From Pantoea rwandensis (GTDB taxonomy: Bacteria > Pseudomonadota > Gammaproteobacteria > Enterobacterales > Enterobacteriaceae), in contig NZ_CP009454.1 in the NCBI RefSeq assembly GCF_000759475.1, positions 1,550,001 through 1,614,000 of the forward strand: DNA of 64,000 bases. Direction: 5' to 3'. Of this stretch, positions 1 to 8,829 are shown piece by piece. Both the position numbers and the translations under genes were made by a program. The first letter of the stretch is position 1. Every line of letters starts with the position of its first letter. Under the pieces are notes generated by a model, which was not told where the DNA came from, made no database searches, and was given only the letters and a program-made list of their open reading frames with translations.

Positions 1-509
1 CGCTGCTGATCTTCATCAACCAGATTCGTATGAAAATTGGTGTGATGTTCGGTAACCCAGAAACCACCACCGGTGGTAACGCACTGAAATTCTATGCTTC
101 TGTTCGTCTTGATATCCGCCGTATCGGTGCGATTAAAGAGGGCGATGAAGTGGTCGGTAGCGAAACCCGCGTAAAAGTGGTGAAGAACAAAATCGCTGCG
201 CCATTTAAGCAGGCTGAATTCCAGATTATGTACGGTGAAGGCATCAACACCTTTGGCGAGCTGGTGGATCTCGGCGTGAAACACAAACTGGTTGAGAAAG
301 CCGGTGCGTGGTACAGCTACAACGGCGAAAAGATTGGTCAAGGTAAAGCGAACTCGACCAACTTCCTGAAAGAGAACCCAGCGATTGCTAACGAGATCGA
401 TAAGAAGTTACGCGATCTGCTGCTGACGGGTGCAACGGCTGGAGCGGGTGCAGCAGAAATTTCTGCTGATGACTACGAAGAAGCTAGCGAAACCAACGAA
501 GATTTCTAA
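1..509 (+). CDS. recA: RecA recombinase, C-terminal part (5' end outside window)
   Basis: RecA forms ATP-dependent filaments on single-stranded DNA, drives homologous recombination and triggers LexA self-cleavage. The reading frame is open from base 3 and ends at TAA 507-509, giving 168 residues of a protein usually about 353 long. The visible part starts with LLIFINQIR, runs through the DNA-binding L2 loop ([17 protein letters not shown]) and ends in the typical acidic tail, SETNEDF. The Walker A motif lies upstream of the window. The first in-window ATG at 30 is internal, not a start. recX follows after a hairpin, the usual enterobacterial arrangement. Confidence 0.98.
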   Translation, partial: LLIFINQIRMKIGVMFGNPETTTGGNALKFYASVRLDIRRIGAIKEGDEVVGSETRVKVVKNKIAAPFKQAEFQIMYGEGINTFGELVDLGVKHKLVEKAGAWYSYNGEKIGQGKANSTNFLKENPAIANEIDKKLRDLLLTGATAGAGAAEISADDYEEASETNEDF

Positions 510-520
510 GATTTACCCCC

Positions 521-550
521 ACGGGAGCAGCGATGCTCCCGTTTGCTTTT
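521..550 (+). terminator. recA-recX intergenic terminator
   Basis: Perfect 9-bp stem ACGGGAGCA/TGCTCCCGT with a GCGA tetraloop, followed by a T-rich TTGCTTTT. In E. coli a comparable hairpin ends most recA transcripts and lets a minority read into recX, so recX is made at a low level. The same role is inferred here. Confidence 0.8.
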
Positions 551-619
551 CCCCGTCAACACTTCCCCTGATCGTTTTCTTGCTTTACCCTGCGCAACAG
601 TCAGAACAAGGTCAAATTC

Positions 620-1135
620 ATGTCATCATCACCTTCAACGGCTTCGGTGCCGACATTTTCCCGTTTGCTGGATCGTGCCATGCGTGTCTTATCGCAGCGA
701 GACCACAGTCGTGACGAATTGAAGCGCAAGCTGCAACTCTCTTCTCAGCGTGCAGCTTATCTGAAGCAAGAAGAAAATGTGCCGATACCGGATGAGCTGC
801 TGGAAAAGGTGCTCGACTGGTGCCAGGAGAGTGGCTGGCTCAACGATCAGCGCTTCACCGAACGCTTTATCCAAAGTCGCGCACGTAAAGGTTACGGCTC
901 ACAGCGCGTGCGCATGGAATTACAGCAGAAGGGCATCAGCCGCGATGAGATCAATCAGGCGATGATGGATACTGAAGTGGACTGGAGCCAATGCGCGGCC
1001 GATTTGGCTAAGCGTAAGTTTGGTGATCCTCTGCCGCAAACCTGGGCTGAGAAAAGCAAGGTACAGCGCTTTTTAATGGCTAAAGGCTTTATGATGGAAG
1101 ATATTCAGGCAGTTTTCAGAAATATTGACGACTGA
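620..1135 (+). CDS. recX: RecX, regulator of RecA
   Basis: RecX binds RecA filaments and limits their growth and recombinase/coprotease activity. The 171-residue product is close to the usual 166 and is built of three-helix repeats. Recognisable family stretches are RLLDRAMRVLSQRDHSRDEL (about 14-33), RFIQSRARKGYGSQRVRMEL in the middle and a conserved QRFLMAKGFMMEDIQ near the end. The ATG at 620 is preceded by AAGG at 607-610. It sits about 110 bp after recA on the same strand, beyond the recA terminator, so expression probably depends on read-through. Confidence 0.95.
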   Translation: MSSSPSTASVPTFSRLLDRAMRVLSQRDHSRDELKRKLQLSSQRAAYLKQEENVPIPDELLEKVLDWCQESGWLNDQRFTERFIQSRARKGYGSQRVRMELQQKGISRDEINQAMMDTEVDWSQCAADLAKRKFGDPLPQTWAEKSKVQRFLMAKGFMMEDIQAVFRNIDD

Positions 1136-1269
1136 AAGGCGATGGGATTTTACTTCCCACTGAAGAAAATTTATCTTATTCCCACTTTTTGTTCCTCAAT
1201 CAGCGGTAAACCTGCAGATGTGGTTTGCCCGCGAAAGGGAACGTTCGTTAGCGTGATTCCAGGAATTAT

Positions 1270-3897
1270 ATGAGCAAGAGCACTGCTGAGATCCGTCAAG
1301 CGTTTCTCGACTTTTTTCATAGCAAGGGACATCAGGTTGTAGCCAGCAGCTCCCTCGTACCGAACAACGACCCAACGTTGCTGTTTACCAATGCGGGAAT
1401 GGTGCAGTTTAAAGACGTTTTCCTCGGTCAGGATAAACGCGATTATGCACGCGCAACTACGTCTCAACGTTGTGTGCGCGCCGGTGGTAAGCACAACGAT
1501 CTTGAGAACGTGGGTTACACCGCTCGTCACCACACCTTCTTTGAAATGCTGGGTAACTTCAGCTTTGGCGACTACTTCAAGAAAGAAGCGATTGCTTATG
1601 CCTGGGAACTGCTGACGGGTGAGCAGTGGTTCAAGCTGCCGAAAGAGCGTCTGTGGGTCACCGTTTATGAAACCGATGATGAAGCCTTCGAAATCTGGGC
1701 TAACGATGTCGGCGTGCCGCGAGAACGTATTATTCGCATCGGCGATAACAAAGGCAGCGCTTACGCGTCTGACAACTTCTGGCAGATGGGTGATACCGGC
1801 CCTTGTGGTCCGTGCACCGAAATTTTCTACGATCACGGCGACCATATCTGGGGTGGCCCGCCGGGTAGCCCGGAAGAAGATGGCGATCGCTATATTGAGA
1901 TCTGGAACATCGTTTTCATGCAGTTCAACCGTCAGGCTGACGGCACCATGGAACCTCTACCGAAGCCGTCTGTTGACACCGGTATGGGTCTGGAGCGTAT
2001 CGCCGCGGTACTGCAGCATGTTAACTCCAACTATGAAATCGATCTGTTTGCCAAACTGATCAAGGCTGTTGCTCAGGTCACAGGTGCAACCGATCTCAAC
2101 AATAAATCGTTGCGCGTGATCGCTGACCACATCCGTTCCTGTGCATTCCTGATCGCTGATGGCGTCATCCCGTCGAATGAAAACCGTGGCTACGTGCTGC
2201 GCCGTATCATTCGTCGTGCAGTGCGTCATGGCAATATGTTGGGAGCTAAAGAAGCCTTCTTCTACAAACTGGTTGCGCCATTGATCGACGTCATGGGTGA
2301 TGCCGGTGAAGATCTGAAACGCCAGCAGAAGCATGTTGAAAACACGCTGAAAAATGAAGAAGAGCAATTTGCCAAAACGCTGGAACGCGGCCTGGCATTG
2401 CTGGATGAAGAGTTGGCCAATCTGCAAGGTGATACGCTGGATGGCGGGACGGTCTTCCGTCTGTATGACACCTTCGGTTTCCCGGCCGATTTGACGGCTG
2501 ACGTCTGCCGCGAGCGCAATCTGAAGATTGATGAAGCGGGCTTCGAAACAGCCATGGAACAGCAGCGCCAGCGTGCGCGTGAGGCCAGTGGTTTTGGCGC
2601 GGACTACAATAGCGTGATTCGCTTTGATGCTGCCACTGACTTCAAAGGTTATGACCAGCTGCAGGCTGAAGGCACCGTGCAGGCGCTGTTCGTTGGCGGT
2701 CAGCAAGTTGAGCAGATCGCGGCTGGCCAGGAAGCGGTAGTGATTCTGGATCAAACACCATTCTATGGCGAGTCAGGTGGCCAGGTGGGCGATACCGGCG
2801 TGATGACTGGGCAGAATGCTGAATTCGGCGTCCAGGATACACAGAAGTATGGCAAAGCCTTTGGTCATATCGGTAAGCTCAACCGCGGTGAGCTGCGTGT
2901 GGGTGACCGCCTCAATGCACAAGTGGATGAAGAGCGCCGTGCGCGTATTATTCTCAACCACTCCGCAACACATCTGATGCATGAAGCGTTACGTGAAGTA
3001 TTGGGCGATCATGTAGGTCAGAAAGGCTCACTCAACAACGATAAATACCTGCGCTTCGACTTCTCTCATACCGAAGCGATGAAGCCAGAGCAGATTCGCA
3101 CTGTTGAAGATATCGTTAATACCCAGATTCGTCGCAATTTACTCATCCAGACTGAAGTGATGGATCTGGATGAAGCCAAAGCGCGCGGCGCAACGGCGTT
3201 GTTCGGTGAGAAGTATGAACAGCGTGTGCGTGTGGTCAGCATGGGTGAATACTCCGTTGAGCTGTGCGGCGGTACGCACGCAGCGCGCACCGGCGACATT
3301 GGCCTGTTCCGCATTCAGTCTGAATCCGGCACGGCGGCAGGTGTGCGTCGTATTGAAGCGTTGACGGGTGAAGGCGCAATGGCTCAGCTGCATGCGCAGA
3401 GCGATCAGATAACTGAAATTGCGCAGGTGGTTAAAGCCAACAGCAGTAATCTGAATGAGAAAGTACGCGGTCTGGTTGATCACGTTCGCGCGCTGGAAAA
3501 AGAACTGCAGCAACTGCGCGATCAGCAAGCGGCTCAAGAGAGTGCCTCGCTGAGCAGTAAAGCAGTGGACCTGAAGGGTACCAAACTGCTGGTCAGCGAG
3601 CTTAACAACGTTGAGCCGAAGATGCTGCGCACCATGATGGATGACCTGAAGAATCAGCTCGGCTCGGCCATCATTGTGCTGGCAACTGTTGCTGAAGGTA
3701 AGGTTTCCCTGATTGCTGGGGTGACTAAAGACCTGACTGACCGCGTCAAAGCGGGTGAGCTGGTCGGCGAACTGGCCGCTCAGGTTGGCGGTAAAGGCGG
3801 CGGTCGTCCTGATATGGCTCAGGCGGGTGGTACAAACCCTGAGGCACTGGCTGGCGCACTGGCTGGCGTGTTGGAGTGGGTGAGTAACCGACTGTAA
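1270..3897 (+). CDS. alaS: Alanyl-tRNA synthetase
   Basis: Class II aminoacyl-tRNA synthetase that charges tRNA-Ala and clears Ser/Gly mischarging. The 875 residues match the family (876 in E. coli). The N-terminal catalytic domain begins [16 protein letters not shown] and is followed by the tRNA-recognition region. The editing domain carries the zinc-binding set H564-xxx-H568 (HSATH) and C666-xxx-H670 (CGGTH), intact and at the same residue numbers as E. coli as I recall them. A coiled-coil and glycine-rich C-Ala domain ends the protein. The start is ATG 1270 with AGGAATT just upstream. A strong terminator follows. Confidence 0.98.
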   Translation: MSKSTAEIRQAFLDFFHSKGHQVVASSSLVPNNDPTLLFTNAGMVQFKDVFLGQDKRDYARATTSQRCVRAGGKHNDLENVGYTARHHTFFEMLGNFSFGDYFKKEAIAYAWELLTGEQWFKLPKERLWVTVYETDDEAFEIWANDVGVPRERIIRIGDNKGSAYASDNFWQMGDTGPCGPCTEIFYDHGDHIWGGPPGSPEEDGDRYIEIWNIVFMQFNRQADGTMEPLPKPSVDTGMGLERIAAVLQHVNSNYEIDLFAKLIKAVAQVTGATDLNNKSLRVIADHIRSCAFLIADGVIPSNENRGYVLRRIIRRAVRHGNMLGAKEAFFYKLVAPLIDVMGDAGEDLKRQQKHVENTLKNEEEQFAKTLERGLALLDEELANLQGDTLDGGTVFRLYDTFGFPADLTADVCRERNLKIDEAGFETAMEQQRQRAREASGFGADYNSVIRFDAATDFKGYDQLQAEGTVQALFVGGQQVEQIAAGQEAVVILDQTPFYGESGGQVGDTGVMTGQNAEFGVQDTQKYGKAFGHIGKLNRGELRVGDRLNAQVDEERRARIILNHSATHLMHEALREVLGDHVGQKGSLNNDKYLRFDFSHTEAMKPEQIRTVEDIVNTQIRRNLLIQTEVMDLDEAKARGATALFGEKYEQRVRVVSMGEYSVELCGGTHAARTGDIGLFRIQSESGTAAGVRRIEALTGEGAMAQLHAQSDQITEIAQVVKANSSNLNEKVRGLVDHVRALEKELQQLRDQQAAQESASLSSKAVDLKGTKLLVSELNNVEPKMLRTMMDDLKNQLGSAIIVLATVAEGKVSLIAGVTKDLTDRVKAGELVGELAAQVGGKGGGRPDMAQAGGTNPEALAGALAGVLEWVSNRL

Positions 3898-3923
3898 CGA
3901 ATTAAAATTCAGCATCGTGAGTA

Positions 3924-3954
3924 GCGCCAGAACCCCCGTGTTCTGGCGCTTTTT
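3924..3954 (+). terminator. alaS terminator
   Basis: Ten-bp stem GCGCCAGAAC/GTTCTGGCGC with a short C-rich loop, followed directly by TTTTT. It lies 27 bases after the alaS stop codon and separates alaS from csrA. Confidence 0.9.
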
Positions 3955-4147
3955 AACGCGGTGTGCACCCGATAATGACAAAGTCCGGTTGATGTAGTGT
4001 ATTTCGGCTAAACTAACTATCAGCAGAATGTATTGGCGTGGCGATGCACAATGGTGTATTTGTCATAGACATTGTTCAGCGTTATATGATGGATATGGCC
4101 GGGAGACCGAACAGGCCCGACTCTTTTAATCTTTCAAGGAGCAAAGA

Positions 4148-4333
4148 ATGCTTATTCTAACTCGTCGAGTTGGTGAAACCCTCATGATTGGCGATGAGGT
4201 GACTGTAACGGTGCTGGGTGTTAAAGGTAACCAGGTCCGTATTGGCGTCAATGCGCCTAAAGAAGTTTCGGTGCATCGCGAAGAAATCTATCAGCGTATC
4301 CAGGCCGAAAAAACTCAGCAAACGAGTTACTAA
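4148..4333 (+). CDS. csrA: Carbon storage regulator CsrA
   Basis: CsrA is a small homodimeric RNA-binding protein that binds GGA motifs in mRNA leaders and shifts metabolism, motility and biofilm programmes. The 61-residue product begins [18 protein letters not shown] and differs from remembered E. coli CsrA only at a few residues in the last ten (AEKTQQTSY). The leading LTRR and the later VHREEI that form the RNA-binding face are present. The ribosome binding site AAGGAGC (4136-4142) itself contains a GGA motif, consistent with known autoregulation. It is monocistronic between the alaS terminator and its own terminator. Confidence 0.98.
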   Translation: MLILTRRVGETLMIGDEVTVTVLGVKGNQVRIGVNAPKEVSVHREEIYQRIQAEKTQQTSY

Positions 4334-4340
4334 CGGATTC

Positions 4341-4374
4341 AGCGCCTCGCATCCTGCGAGGCGCTACCGCTTTT
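4341..4374 (+). terminator. csrA terminator
   Basis: Perfect 11-bp stem AGCGCCTCGCA/TGCGAGGCGCT with a TCC loop, followed by ACCGCTTTT, a weak T tract. It lies immediately after the csrA stop. Confidence 0.8.
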
Positions 4375-4545
4375 ATCCCCCCATCTTCATTTTTTCCGCC
4401 CTTAACCTCATTTTCTTTCTTCCCATTTTGTTAACTGCAACGTGCTTTCGCTGTTGATTAATCACTCTTTTTGTCGGCAAAACATCCTAATTGCGCGTCA
4501 TTTGTGCAAACAGAACGATATCCAGAAAAAGTCGGGAAAAATTGT

Positions 4546-4573
4546 TTGACTTATAAGTGCGGGAAAGTAATAT
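4546..4573 (+). promoter_or_regulatory. Promoter of the tRNA-Ser/tRNA-Arg cluster
   Basis: TTGACT (4546-4551), a 16-bp spacer, and TAATAT (4568-4573), followed by a GC-rich discriminator (GTGCGCC) as expected for a stringently controlled stable-RNA promoter. Distance to tRNA-Ser is about 65 bp. The preceding 4375-4545 shows no gene and is AT-rich. Confidence 0.75.
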
Positions 4574-4637
4574 GTGCGCCACGCAGTGCCGATGAGCAGA
4601 AACAAGTTCAGAAGCACAGTTCGGAAGAACGCGTAAG

Positions 4638-4729
4638 GTGAGGTGGCCGAGAGGCTGAAGGCGCTCCCCTGCTAAGGGAGTATGCGGTCAAAAGCTGCAT
4701 CCGGGGTTCGAATCCCCGCCTCACCGCCA
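4638..4729 (+). tRNA. serV: tRNA-Ser (GCU anticodon)
   Basis: Full cloverleaf with acceptor stem GGTGAGG/CCTCACC, a long variable arm typical of serine tRNAs, anticodon GCT in the loop CTGCTAA, the T-loop GGTTCGAATCC and an encoded CCA end. It is the first gene of the stable-RNA cluster downstream of csrA, the same place as serV in E. coli. Confidence 0.97.
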
Positions 4730-4737
4730 TTTCCGAT

Positions 4738-4814
4738 GCATCCATAGCTCAGCTGGATAGAGTACTCGGCTACGAACCGAGCGGTCGGAGGTTCGAATCC
4801 TCCTGGATGCACCA
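4738..4814 (+). tRNA. tRNA-Arg (ACG), copy 1
   Basis: 77-nt tRNA with acceptor stem GCATCCA/TGGATGC, anticodon ACG (read as ICG) in CTACGAA, T-loop GGTTCGAATCC and encoded CCA. It lies 8 nt after tRNA-Ser, so the two must be processed from one transcript. Corresponds to the argQ/Z/Y/V group. Confidence 0.97.
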
Positions 4815-4899
4815 TTCGGAAAACTGAAGTAAGAGTGAACGAGCAGTTCCTTTCATGGTGAGTTGTCAGCACCCTGCGTTGTACAAGAATTAACTCGAT

Positions 4900-4976
4900 G
4901 CATCCATAGCTCAGCTGGATAGAGTACTCGGCTACGAACCGAGCGGTCGGAGGTTCGAATCCTCCTGGATGCACCA
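4900..4976 (+). tRNA. tRNA-Arg (ACG), copy 2
   Basis: Identical in sequence to the copy at 4738-4814, including encoded CCA. The spacer before it is 85 nt and unrelated to the other spacers. Confidence 0.97.
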
Positions 4977-5034
4977 TTCTTCGTATCATTCCCAGGTTGA
5001 TTGCAGTAAGTCCATCGTAAGAAAATCTCTCAAT

Positions 5035-5111
5035 GCATCCATAGCTCAGCTGGATAGAGTACTCGGCTACGAACCGAGCGGTCGGAGGTTCGAATCCTCC
5101 TGGATGCACCA
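5035..5111 (+). tRNA. tRNA-Arg (ACG), copy 3
   Basis: Identical 77-nt copy with anticodon ACG and encoded CCA. The spacer from copy 2 is 58 nt. Confidence 0.97.
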
Positions 5112-5171
5112 TTCTGTTTTCTTCATGCTATTTTCAAACTGTTTCATCCGTAACATCAGTTATACCCCAAT

Positions 5172-5248
5172 GCATCCATAGCTCAGCTGGATAGAGTACT
5201 CGGCTACGAACCGAGCGGTCGGAGGTTCGAATCCTCCTGGATGCACCA
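5172..5248 (+). tRNA. tRNA-Arg (ACG), copy 4
   Basis: Last identical copy of the cluster, with encoded CCA. No classic terminator follows. The only nearby symmetry is AATGCTTT-C-AAAGCATT at about 5386-5402, without a T tract. Confidence 0.97.
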
Positions 5249-5481
5249 TCTCCTGTTCGAAACAATCAACGTCCGCTTTCTGAATTTACTTCCCATTTTT
5301 CTTCATCACACAAAAACCACTTATATAACCGCCATTTATCCCCGGTATGGCTACCTGACCTTTTTCCGAAAACAAAAATAGCTAATGCTTTCAAAGCATT
5401 TGCTGTTAAGCACACCTGGCGACAACCTAAGCGCATTACGCTAAAGTAATGGCTCATTTTGTGGTGCTCGATGGAGTGACA

Positions 5482-6048
5482 ATGTACGACCAATATGACG
5501 CCCTGATTTTCGATATGGACGGCACCATCCTGGATACTGAGCCGACACATCGAAAAGCCTGGCAGCAGGTGCTGAGCCGTTACGGTTTCACCATGGATGA
5601 GAAAAAAATGGTGAGTTTTAATGGCGCACCCACCTGGCAGCTGGCGCAGTACATTCTTGAGCAGAACAATGCTGAGCATGATCCTCATTTGCTGGCCGCG
5701 GAGAAAACCGAAGCGCTCAAGGCGATGTTGCTGGATGATGTACGCCCTTTACCGTTAATGGACGTGGTGAAAGCGTATCACGGTCGTCGTCCCATGGCGG
5801 TGGGTACCGGCAGTGAACATAGCCTGGCAAAGGCTCTGCTTGAAGCCTTGGGTGTCTATCATCTGTTTGATGCCGTTGTCGGCGCGGATGATGTGCAGCG
5901 CTATAAACCCCAACCTGATACTTTTTTACGCTGCGCCGAGTTAATAGGCGTGGCACCTGAACGCTGTGTGGTATTTGAAGATGCTGACTTTGGTGTTCAG
6001 GCGGCGCGAGCCGCGGGCATGGATGTGGTTGATGTCCGTTTACTGTGA
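5482..6048 (+). CDS. yqaB: YqaB, HAD-family sugar phosphatase (fructose-1-phosphate type)
   Basis: Haloacid-dehalogenase phosphatase; E. coli YqaB dephosphorylates fructose-1-phosphate and 6-phosphogluconate. The 188-residue product carries motif I FDMDGTILD (nucleophile D11, acid/base D13), motif II around AVGTGS, a lysine in the YKPQPDTF region and motif IV FEDADFG. An in-frame ATG at 5449 would add 11 residues, but ATG 5482 is preceded by GGAG and gives MYDQYDALIF, which aligns with E. coli MYERYAGLIF. It ends in a 4-base overlap (GTGA) with yqaA, so the two are translationally coupled. Confidence 0.93.
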   Translation: MYDQYDALIFDMDGTILDTEPTHRKAWQQVLSRYGFTMDEKKMVSFNGAPTWQLAQYILEQNNAEHDPHLLAAEKTEALKAMLLDDVRPLPLMDVVKAYHGRRPMAVGTGSEHSLAKALLEALGVYHLFDAVVGADDVQRYKPQPDTFLRCAELIGVAPERCVVFEDADFGVQAARAAGMDVVDVRLL

Positions 6049-6473
6049 ATGAAATTCTGACCTATGGATCGTTATTCGGTAGTAGCTTTCTGAGTGCCAC
6101 TCTCCTTCCAGGAAGTTCAGAGGCTGTGCTGATTGCTTTACTGATCGCCCAAAAGGGTTCGATCTATGGATTGTTATTGGCCGCATCAGTGGGAAACACG
6201 CTGGGTGGCCTGACCAACATTATTCTTGGTCGCCTCATGCCGCCAAAAGGGCAGGGGCGATGGCATGACACAGCAATGACGTGGTTACATCGATTGGGTC
6301 CTGCAGCGCTGCTTTTAAGCTGGCTGCCGGTAGTGGGCGACCTGCTTTGCGTGCTTGCAGGCTGGTTGCGCTTTGCCTGGCTGCCCACGGTGCTGTTCCT
6401 CGCCATCGGTAAAACGCTGCGTTATATCGTTATCGCGACCGCCACATTACAAACAATGCAATGGTGGCATTGA
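6045..6473 (+). CDS. yqaA: YqaA, DedA-like inner-membrane protein
   Basis: Small integral membrane protein of the DedA/SNARE-associated family, exact function unknown. The 142 residues match E. coli YqaA in length. The N-terminus ([30 protein letters not shown]) has the helix-breaking PGSSE segment typical of the family, and three or four hydrophobic stretches follow. It starts at GTG 6045, overlapping the yqaB stop. Gene order yqaB-yqaA-gshA is as in E. coli. Confidence 0.9.
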   Translation: MNEILTYGSLFGSSFLSATLLPGSSEAVLIALLIAQKGSIYGLLLAASVGNTLGGLTNIILGRLMPPKGQGRWHDTAMTWLHRLGPAALLLSWLPVVGDLLCVLAGWLRFAWLPTVLFLAIGKTLRYIVIATATLQTMQWWH

Positions 6474-6546
6474 TTCGCACAGATTCGAGGCTACGGTTAA
6501 CATTATGCTGAACAAAAATAAATTATTCGCACAGCGGGAGGTTAAT

Positions 6547-8109
6547 GTGATCCCGGACGTATCAAAAGCGCTTTCCTGGTTGGAAGCGCATCCCGACGCG
6601 TTGAAGGGTATCGGCCGTGGCATTGAACGCGAGACTTTGCGCGTTAATCCAAATGGTCACCTGGCAACCACCGGACATCCTGAATCCCTGGGTTCAGCGC
6701 TGAAGCACAGTTGGATTACCACTGATTTTGCCGAAACGCTGCTGGAGTTCATTACGCCTGTCGATCAAAGCATTGATCGGTCACTGGCTTTCCTGCGTGA
6801 TATTCACCGCCACACTGCGCGAGAGTTAGGTCAGGAACGTATGTGGCCGTTCAGTATGCCGGGTTATGTTGAAGATGTTGATAGCATCGAGCTGGCGCAA
6901 TATGGCAGCTCTAATGTCGGTAAGATGAAAACCCTCTATCGGCAGGGACTGAAAAATCGCTACAGCGCACTGATGCAGATTATCTCAGGTGTGCATTATA
7001 ACTTCTCGCTGCCACTGTCGTTCTGGCAGGAGTGGGCGGATGTAAAAGATGCGGAAAGCGGCAAAGAGACCATTTCTGCCGGATATCTGCGTTTGATCCG
7101 CAACTATTATCGTTTTGGTTGGGTGATCCCTTATCTGTTCGGTGCATCTCCAGCGATCTGTTCATCGTTCCTGCAGGGACGTGAAAGCAAATTACCCTTT
7201 GAAACGGACGGCAAAGGCACCTTGTGGCTGCCGTATGCTACTTCGCTGCGCCTCAGTGATTTAGGCTACACCAACAAGTCGCAAAGTGGTTTGGGCATCA
7301 CTTTTAACTCGCTCGACGGTTACGTTGCTGCGCTGAAAGCGGCGATCAAGACGCCGTCAGAAGAGTATGCGGCCATGGGCACCAAAGATGCAGACGGCAA
7401 CTGGCTGCAACTGAACACCAACGTGTTGCAGATTGAAAACGAACTGTATGCACCTATTCGTCCAAAACGTGTGACTCGTTCGGGCGAAGCGCCTTCTGAT
7501 GCATTATTACGCGGTGGTATCGAGTACATCGAAGTGCGTTCTCTGGATATCAACCCGTTCTCTGCCATTGGCGTGGACGCTAATCAGGCGCGTTTCCTCG
7601 ACCTGTTCCTGATTTGGTGTACCCTGGCGGATGCTCCTGAGATGAGTTCTGACGAGCTGTTATGCAGCCGTAAAAACTGGAACCGCGTGGTTATGGAAGG
7701 ACGTAAGCCGGGCCAGGTGATTGGTGTAGGTTGTAGCGATACAGAACATCCGCTGGTTGATGTGGGTAAAGCCCTGTTTGCCGATCTTCGTCGTGTTGCC
7801 GAGGTGCTCGACAGCAATTATGGCAGCACGCAATATCAACAGGTTTGTGATCAACTGGTGGCATCGTTTGATGATCCTGAGCTAACCTATTCAGCGCGTA
7901 TTCTGCATGCCATCAAAGAAAATGGCTTAACCGGCGCAGGTGTGGCACTGGCTGAACAGTATCGTCATCTGCTGTGTGAAGAGCCGTTAGAGATTTTGAC
8001 CGAAGATGACTTTAGTCGTCAGGCGTTGGAATCGGTGCAGGCGCAGGAAAAGCTGGAACAGAGTGATACGCTGGATTTCGAAAGTTATCTGGCAGGTCGC
8101 GAAGGCTAA
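6547..8109 (+). CDS. gshA: Glutamate-cysteine ligase
   Basis: Catalyses the first, ATP-dependent step of glutathione synthesis, joining L-Glu and L-Cys; cytosolic. The product is 520 residues (518 in E. coli) with the family blocks [11 protein letters not shown] near 26, ELAQYGSSN and [15 protein letters not shown]. The open frame extends far upstream to 6355, but the start is almost certainly GTG 6547: GGGAGG at 6536-6541 lies five bases ahead, and the resulting [15 protein letters not shown] matches the E. coli N-terminus. The in-frame ATG at 6505 lacks a ribosome binding site. E. coli gshA also uses a non-ATG start. Confidence 0.95.
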   Translation: MIPDVSKALSWLEAHPDALKGIGRGIERETLRVNPNGHLATTGHPESLGSALKHSWITTDFAETLLEFITPVDQSIDRSLAFLRDIHRHTARELGQERMWPFSMPGYVEDVDSIELAQYGSSNVGKMKTLYRQGLKNRYSALMQIISGVHYNFSLPLSFWQEWADVKDAESGKETISAGYLRLIRNYYRFGWVIPYLFGASPAICSSFLQGRESKLPFETDGKGTLWLPYATSLRLSDLGYTNKSQSGLGITFNSLDGYVAALKAAIKTPSEEYAAMGTKDADGNWLQLNTNVLQIENELYAPIRPKRVTRSGEAPSDALLRGGIEYIEVRSLDINPFSAIGVDANQARFLDLFLIWCTLADAPEMSSDELLCSRKNWNRVVMEGRKPGQVIGVGCSDTEHPLVDVGKALFADLRRVAEVLDSNYGSTQYQQVCDQLVASFDDPELTYSARILHAIKENGLTGAGVALAEQYRHLLCEEPLEILTEDDFSRQALESVQAQEKLEQSDTLDFESYLAGREG

Positions 8110-8111
8110 AA

Positions 8112-8187
8112 AGAAAATGGCCACATCATTGTGGCCAAAATTAACATCTCTGTTGTCAGGGATGATGATAACAAATGCGCGTCTTTC
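8112..8187 (-). ncRNA. micA: MicA, sigma-E dependent Hfq-binding small RNA
   Basis: The strand opposite luxS reads GAAAGACGCGCATTTGTTAT from 8187, the same 5' end as E. coli MicA, continuing through CATCATCCCTG (the ompA-pairing segment) and closing with terminator hairpin TGGCCACA/TGTGGCCA plus TTTTCTTTTT. MicA represses ompA and other porin mRNAs when sigma-E is induced. It lies antisense in the gshA-luxS gap, in the luxS leader, its known location. The 3' end is approximate. Confidence 0.92.
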
Positions 8188-8193
8188 ATATAT

Positions 8194-8221
8194 TCAGACG
8201 TTGGGCGAACGGAAAAGTTTC
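8194..8221 (-). promoter_or_regulatory. Sigma-E promoter of micA
   Basis: On the minus strand GAAACTT (8221-8215) and TCTGA (8198-8194) are 16 bp apart and end 6 bp ahead of the micA 5' end. This fits the sigma-E pattern (GAACTT, then TCTGA/TCAAA). Confidence 0.75.
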
Positions 8222-8258
8222 ATCGTTTTAAAAAAAATCTCAAAACAGGAGGTGACGT

Positions 8259-8774
8259 ATGCCACTACTGGATAGTTTTACTGTTGATCACACCATCATG
8301 GGTGCACCCGCTGTGCGCGTTGCAAAAACCATGAACACTCCGCATGGCGATACCATCACCGTTTTTGACCTACGTTTCTGCCGTCCGAATATCGATATTC
8401 TGACTGAGCGCGGCATCCATACGCTGGAGCACCTGTTCGCTGGCTTTATGCGTAATCACCTCAATGGTGATGGCGTGGAAATCGTTGATATCTCGCCAAT
8501 GGGCTGCCGCACCGGCTTCTACATGAGCCTGATTGGTGAACCAGACGAGCAGCGCGTAGCGAAAGCGTGGAAAGGGGCGATGGAAGATGTTCTGAAAGTG
8601 AAAGAACAGAGCCAGATCCCGGAACTGAATGAATACCAGTGTGGTAGCTACAAGCTACACTCACTCGACGAAGCGCAGCAGATTGCGCGTAACGTGTTGG
8701 CGCATGAGATTGGCGTGAACCGTAACGAAGATCTGAAACTGCCGGCTGAGAAGCTGAAAGAGCTGCACATCTAG
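8259..8774 (+). CDS. luxS: S-ribosylhomocysteine lyase (autoinducer-2 synthase)
   Basis: Cleaves S-ribosylhomocysteine to homocysteine and DPD, the precursor of AI-2; part of the activated methyl cycle. The 171 residues match E. coli in length. The metal site H54-xxE-H58 (HTLEH) and C128 (YQCGSY) are intact, and catalytic C83 sits in [10 protein letters not shown]. The start ATG 8259 has a near-perfect ribosome binding site, AGGAGGTGA. Its leader is overlapped on the other strand by micA. Confidence 0.97.
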   Translation: MPLLDSFTVDHTIMGAPAVRVAKTMNTPHGDTITVFDLRFCRPNIDILTERGIHTLEHLFAGFMRNHLNGDGVEIVDISPMGCRTGFYMSLIGEPDEQRVAKAWKGAMEDVLKVKEQSQIPELNEYQCGSYKLHSLDEAQQIARNVLAHEIGVNRNEDLKLPAEKLKELHI

Positions 8775-8793
8775 TGCCTGTCTGAGCAGAAAT

Positions 8794-8825
8794 GAAAACG
8801 CCGCGATGTTCGCGGCGTTTTTTTT
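8794..8825. terminator. Bidirectional terminator between luxS and corB
   Basis: Stem ACGCCGCGA/TCGCGGCGT with TGT loop, followed by eight Ts on the plus strand and preceded by AAAA, so it can end both luxS and the convergent corB. Confidence 0.85.
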
Positions 8826-8829
8826 GGCT

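Noticed and set aside
1171..3981. Long minus-strand ORFs opposite alaS (224, 265 and 280 codons)
   Set aside because: Frame shadows of a highly biased conserved gene; their sequences are low in protein-like features and alaS is certain.
4672..5112. 146-codon minus-strand ORF with repeated [21 protein letters not shown]
   Set aside because: It is the reverse complement of the tRNA-Arg repeats, a well-known spurious translation seen in many genomes; no ribosome binding site and tRNA genes explain the sequence fully.
4738..5248. Four identical 77-bp repeats with different spacers, reminiscent of a CRISPR array
   Set aside because: The repeats are complete tRNA-Arg genes with cloverleaf and CCA; spacers differ in length (85, 58, 60 nt) and no cas genes are present.
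5386..5402. AATGCTTT-C-AAAGCATT as terminator of the tRNA cluster
   Set aside because: AT-rich short stem with one-base loop and no T run; too weak to call.
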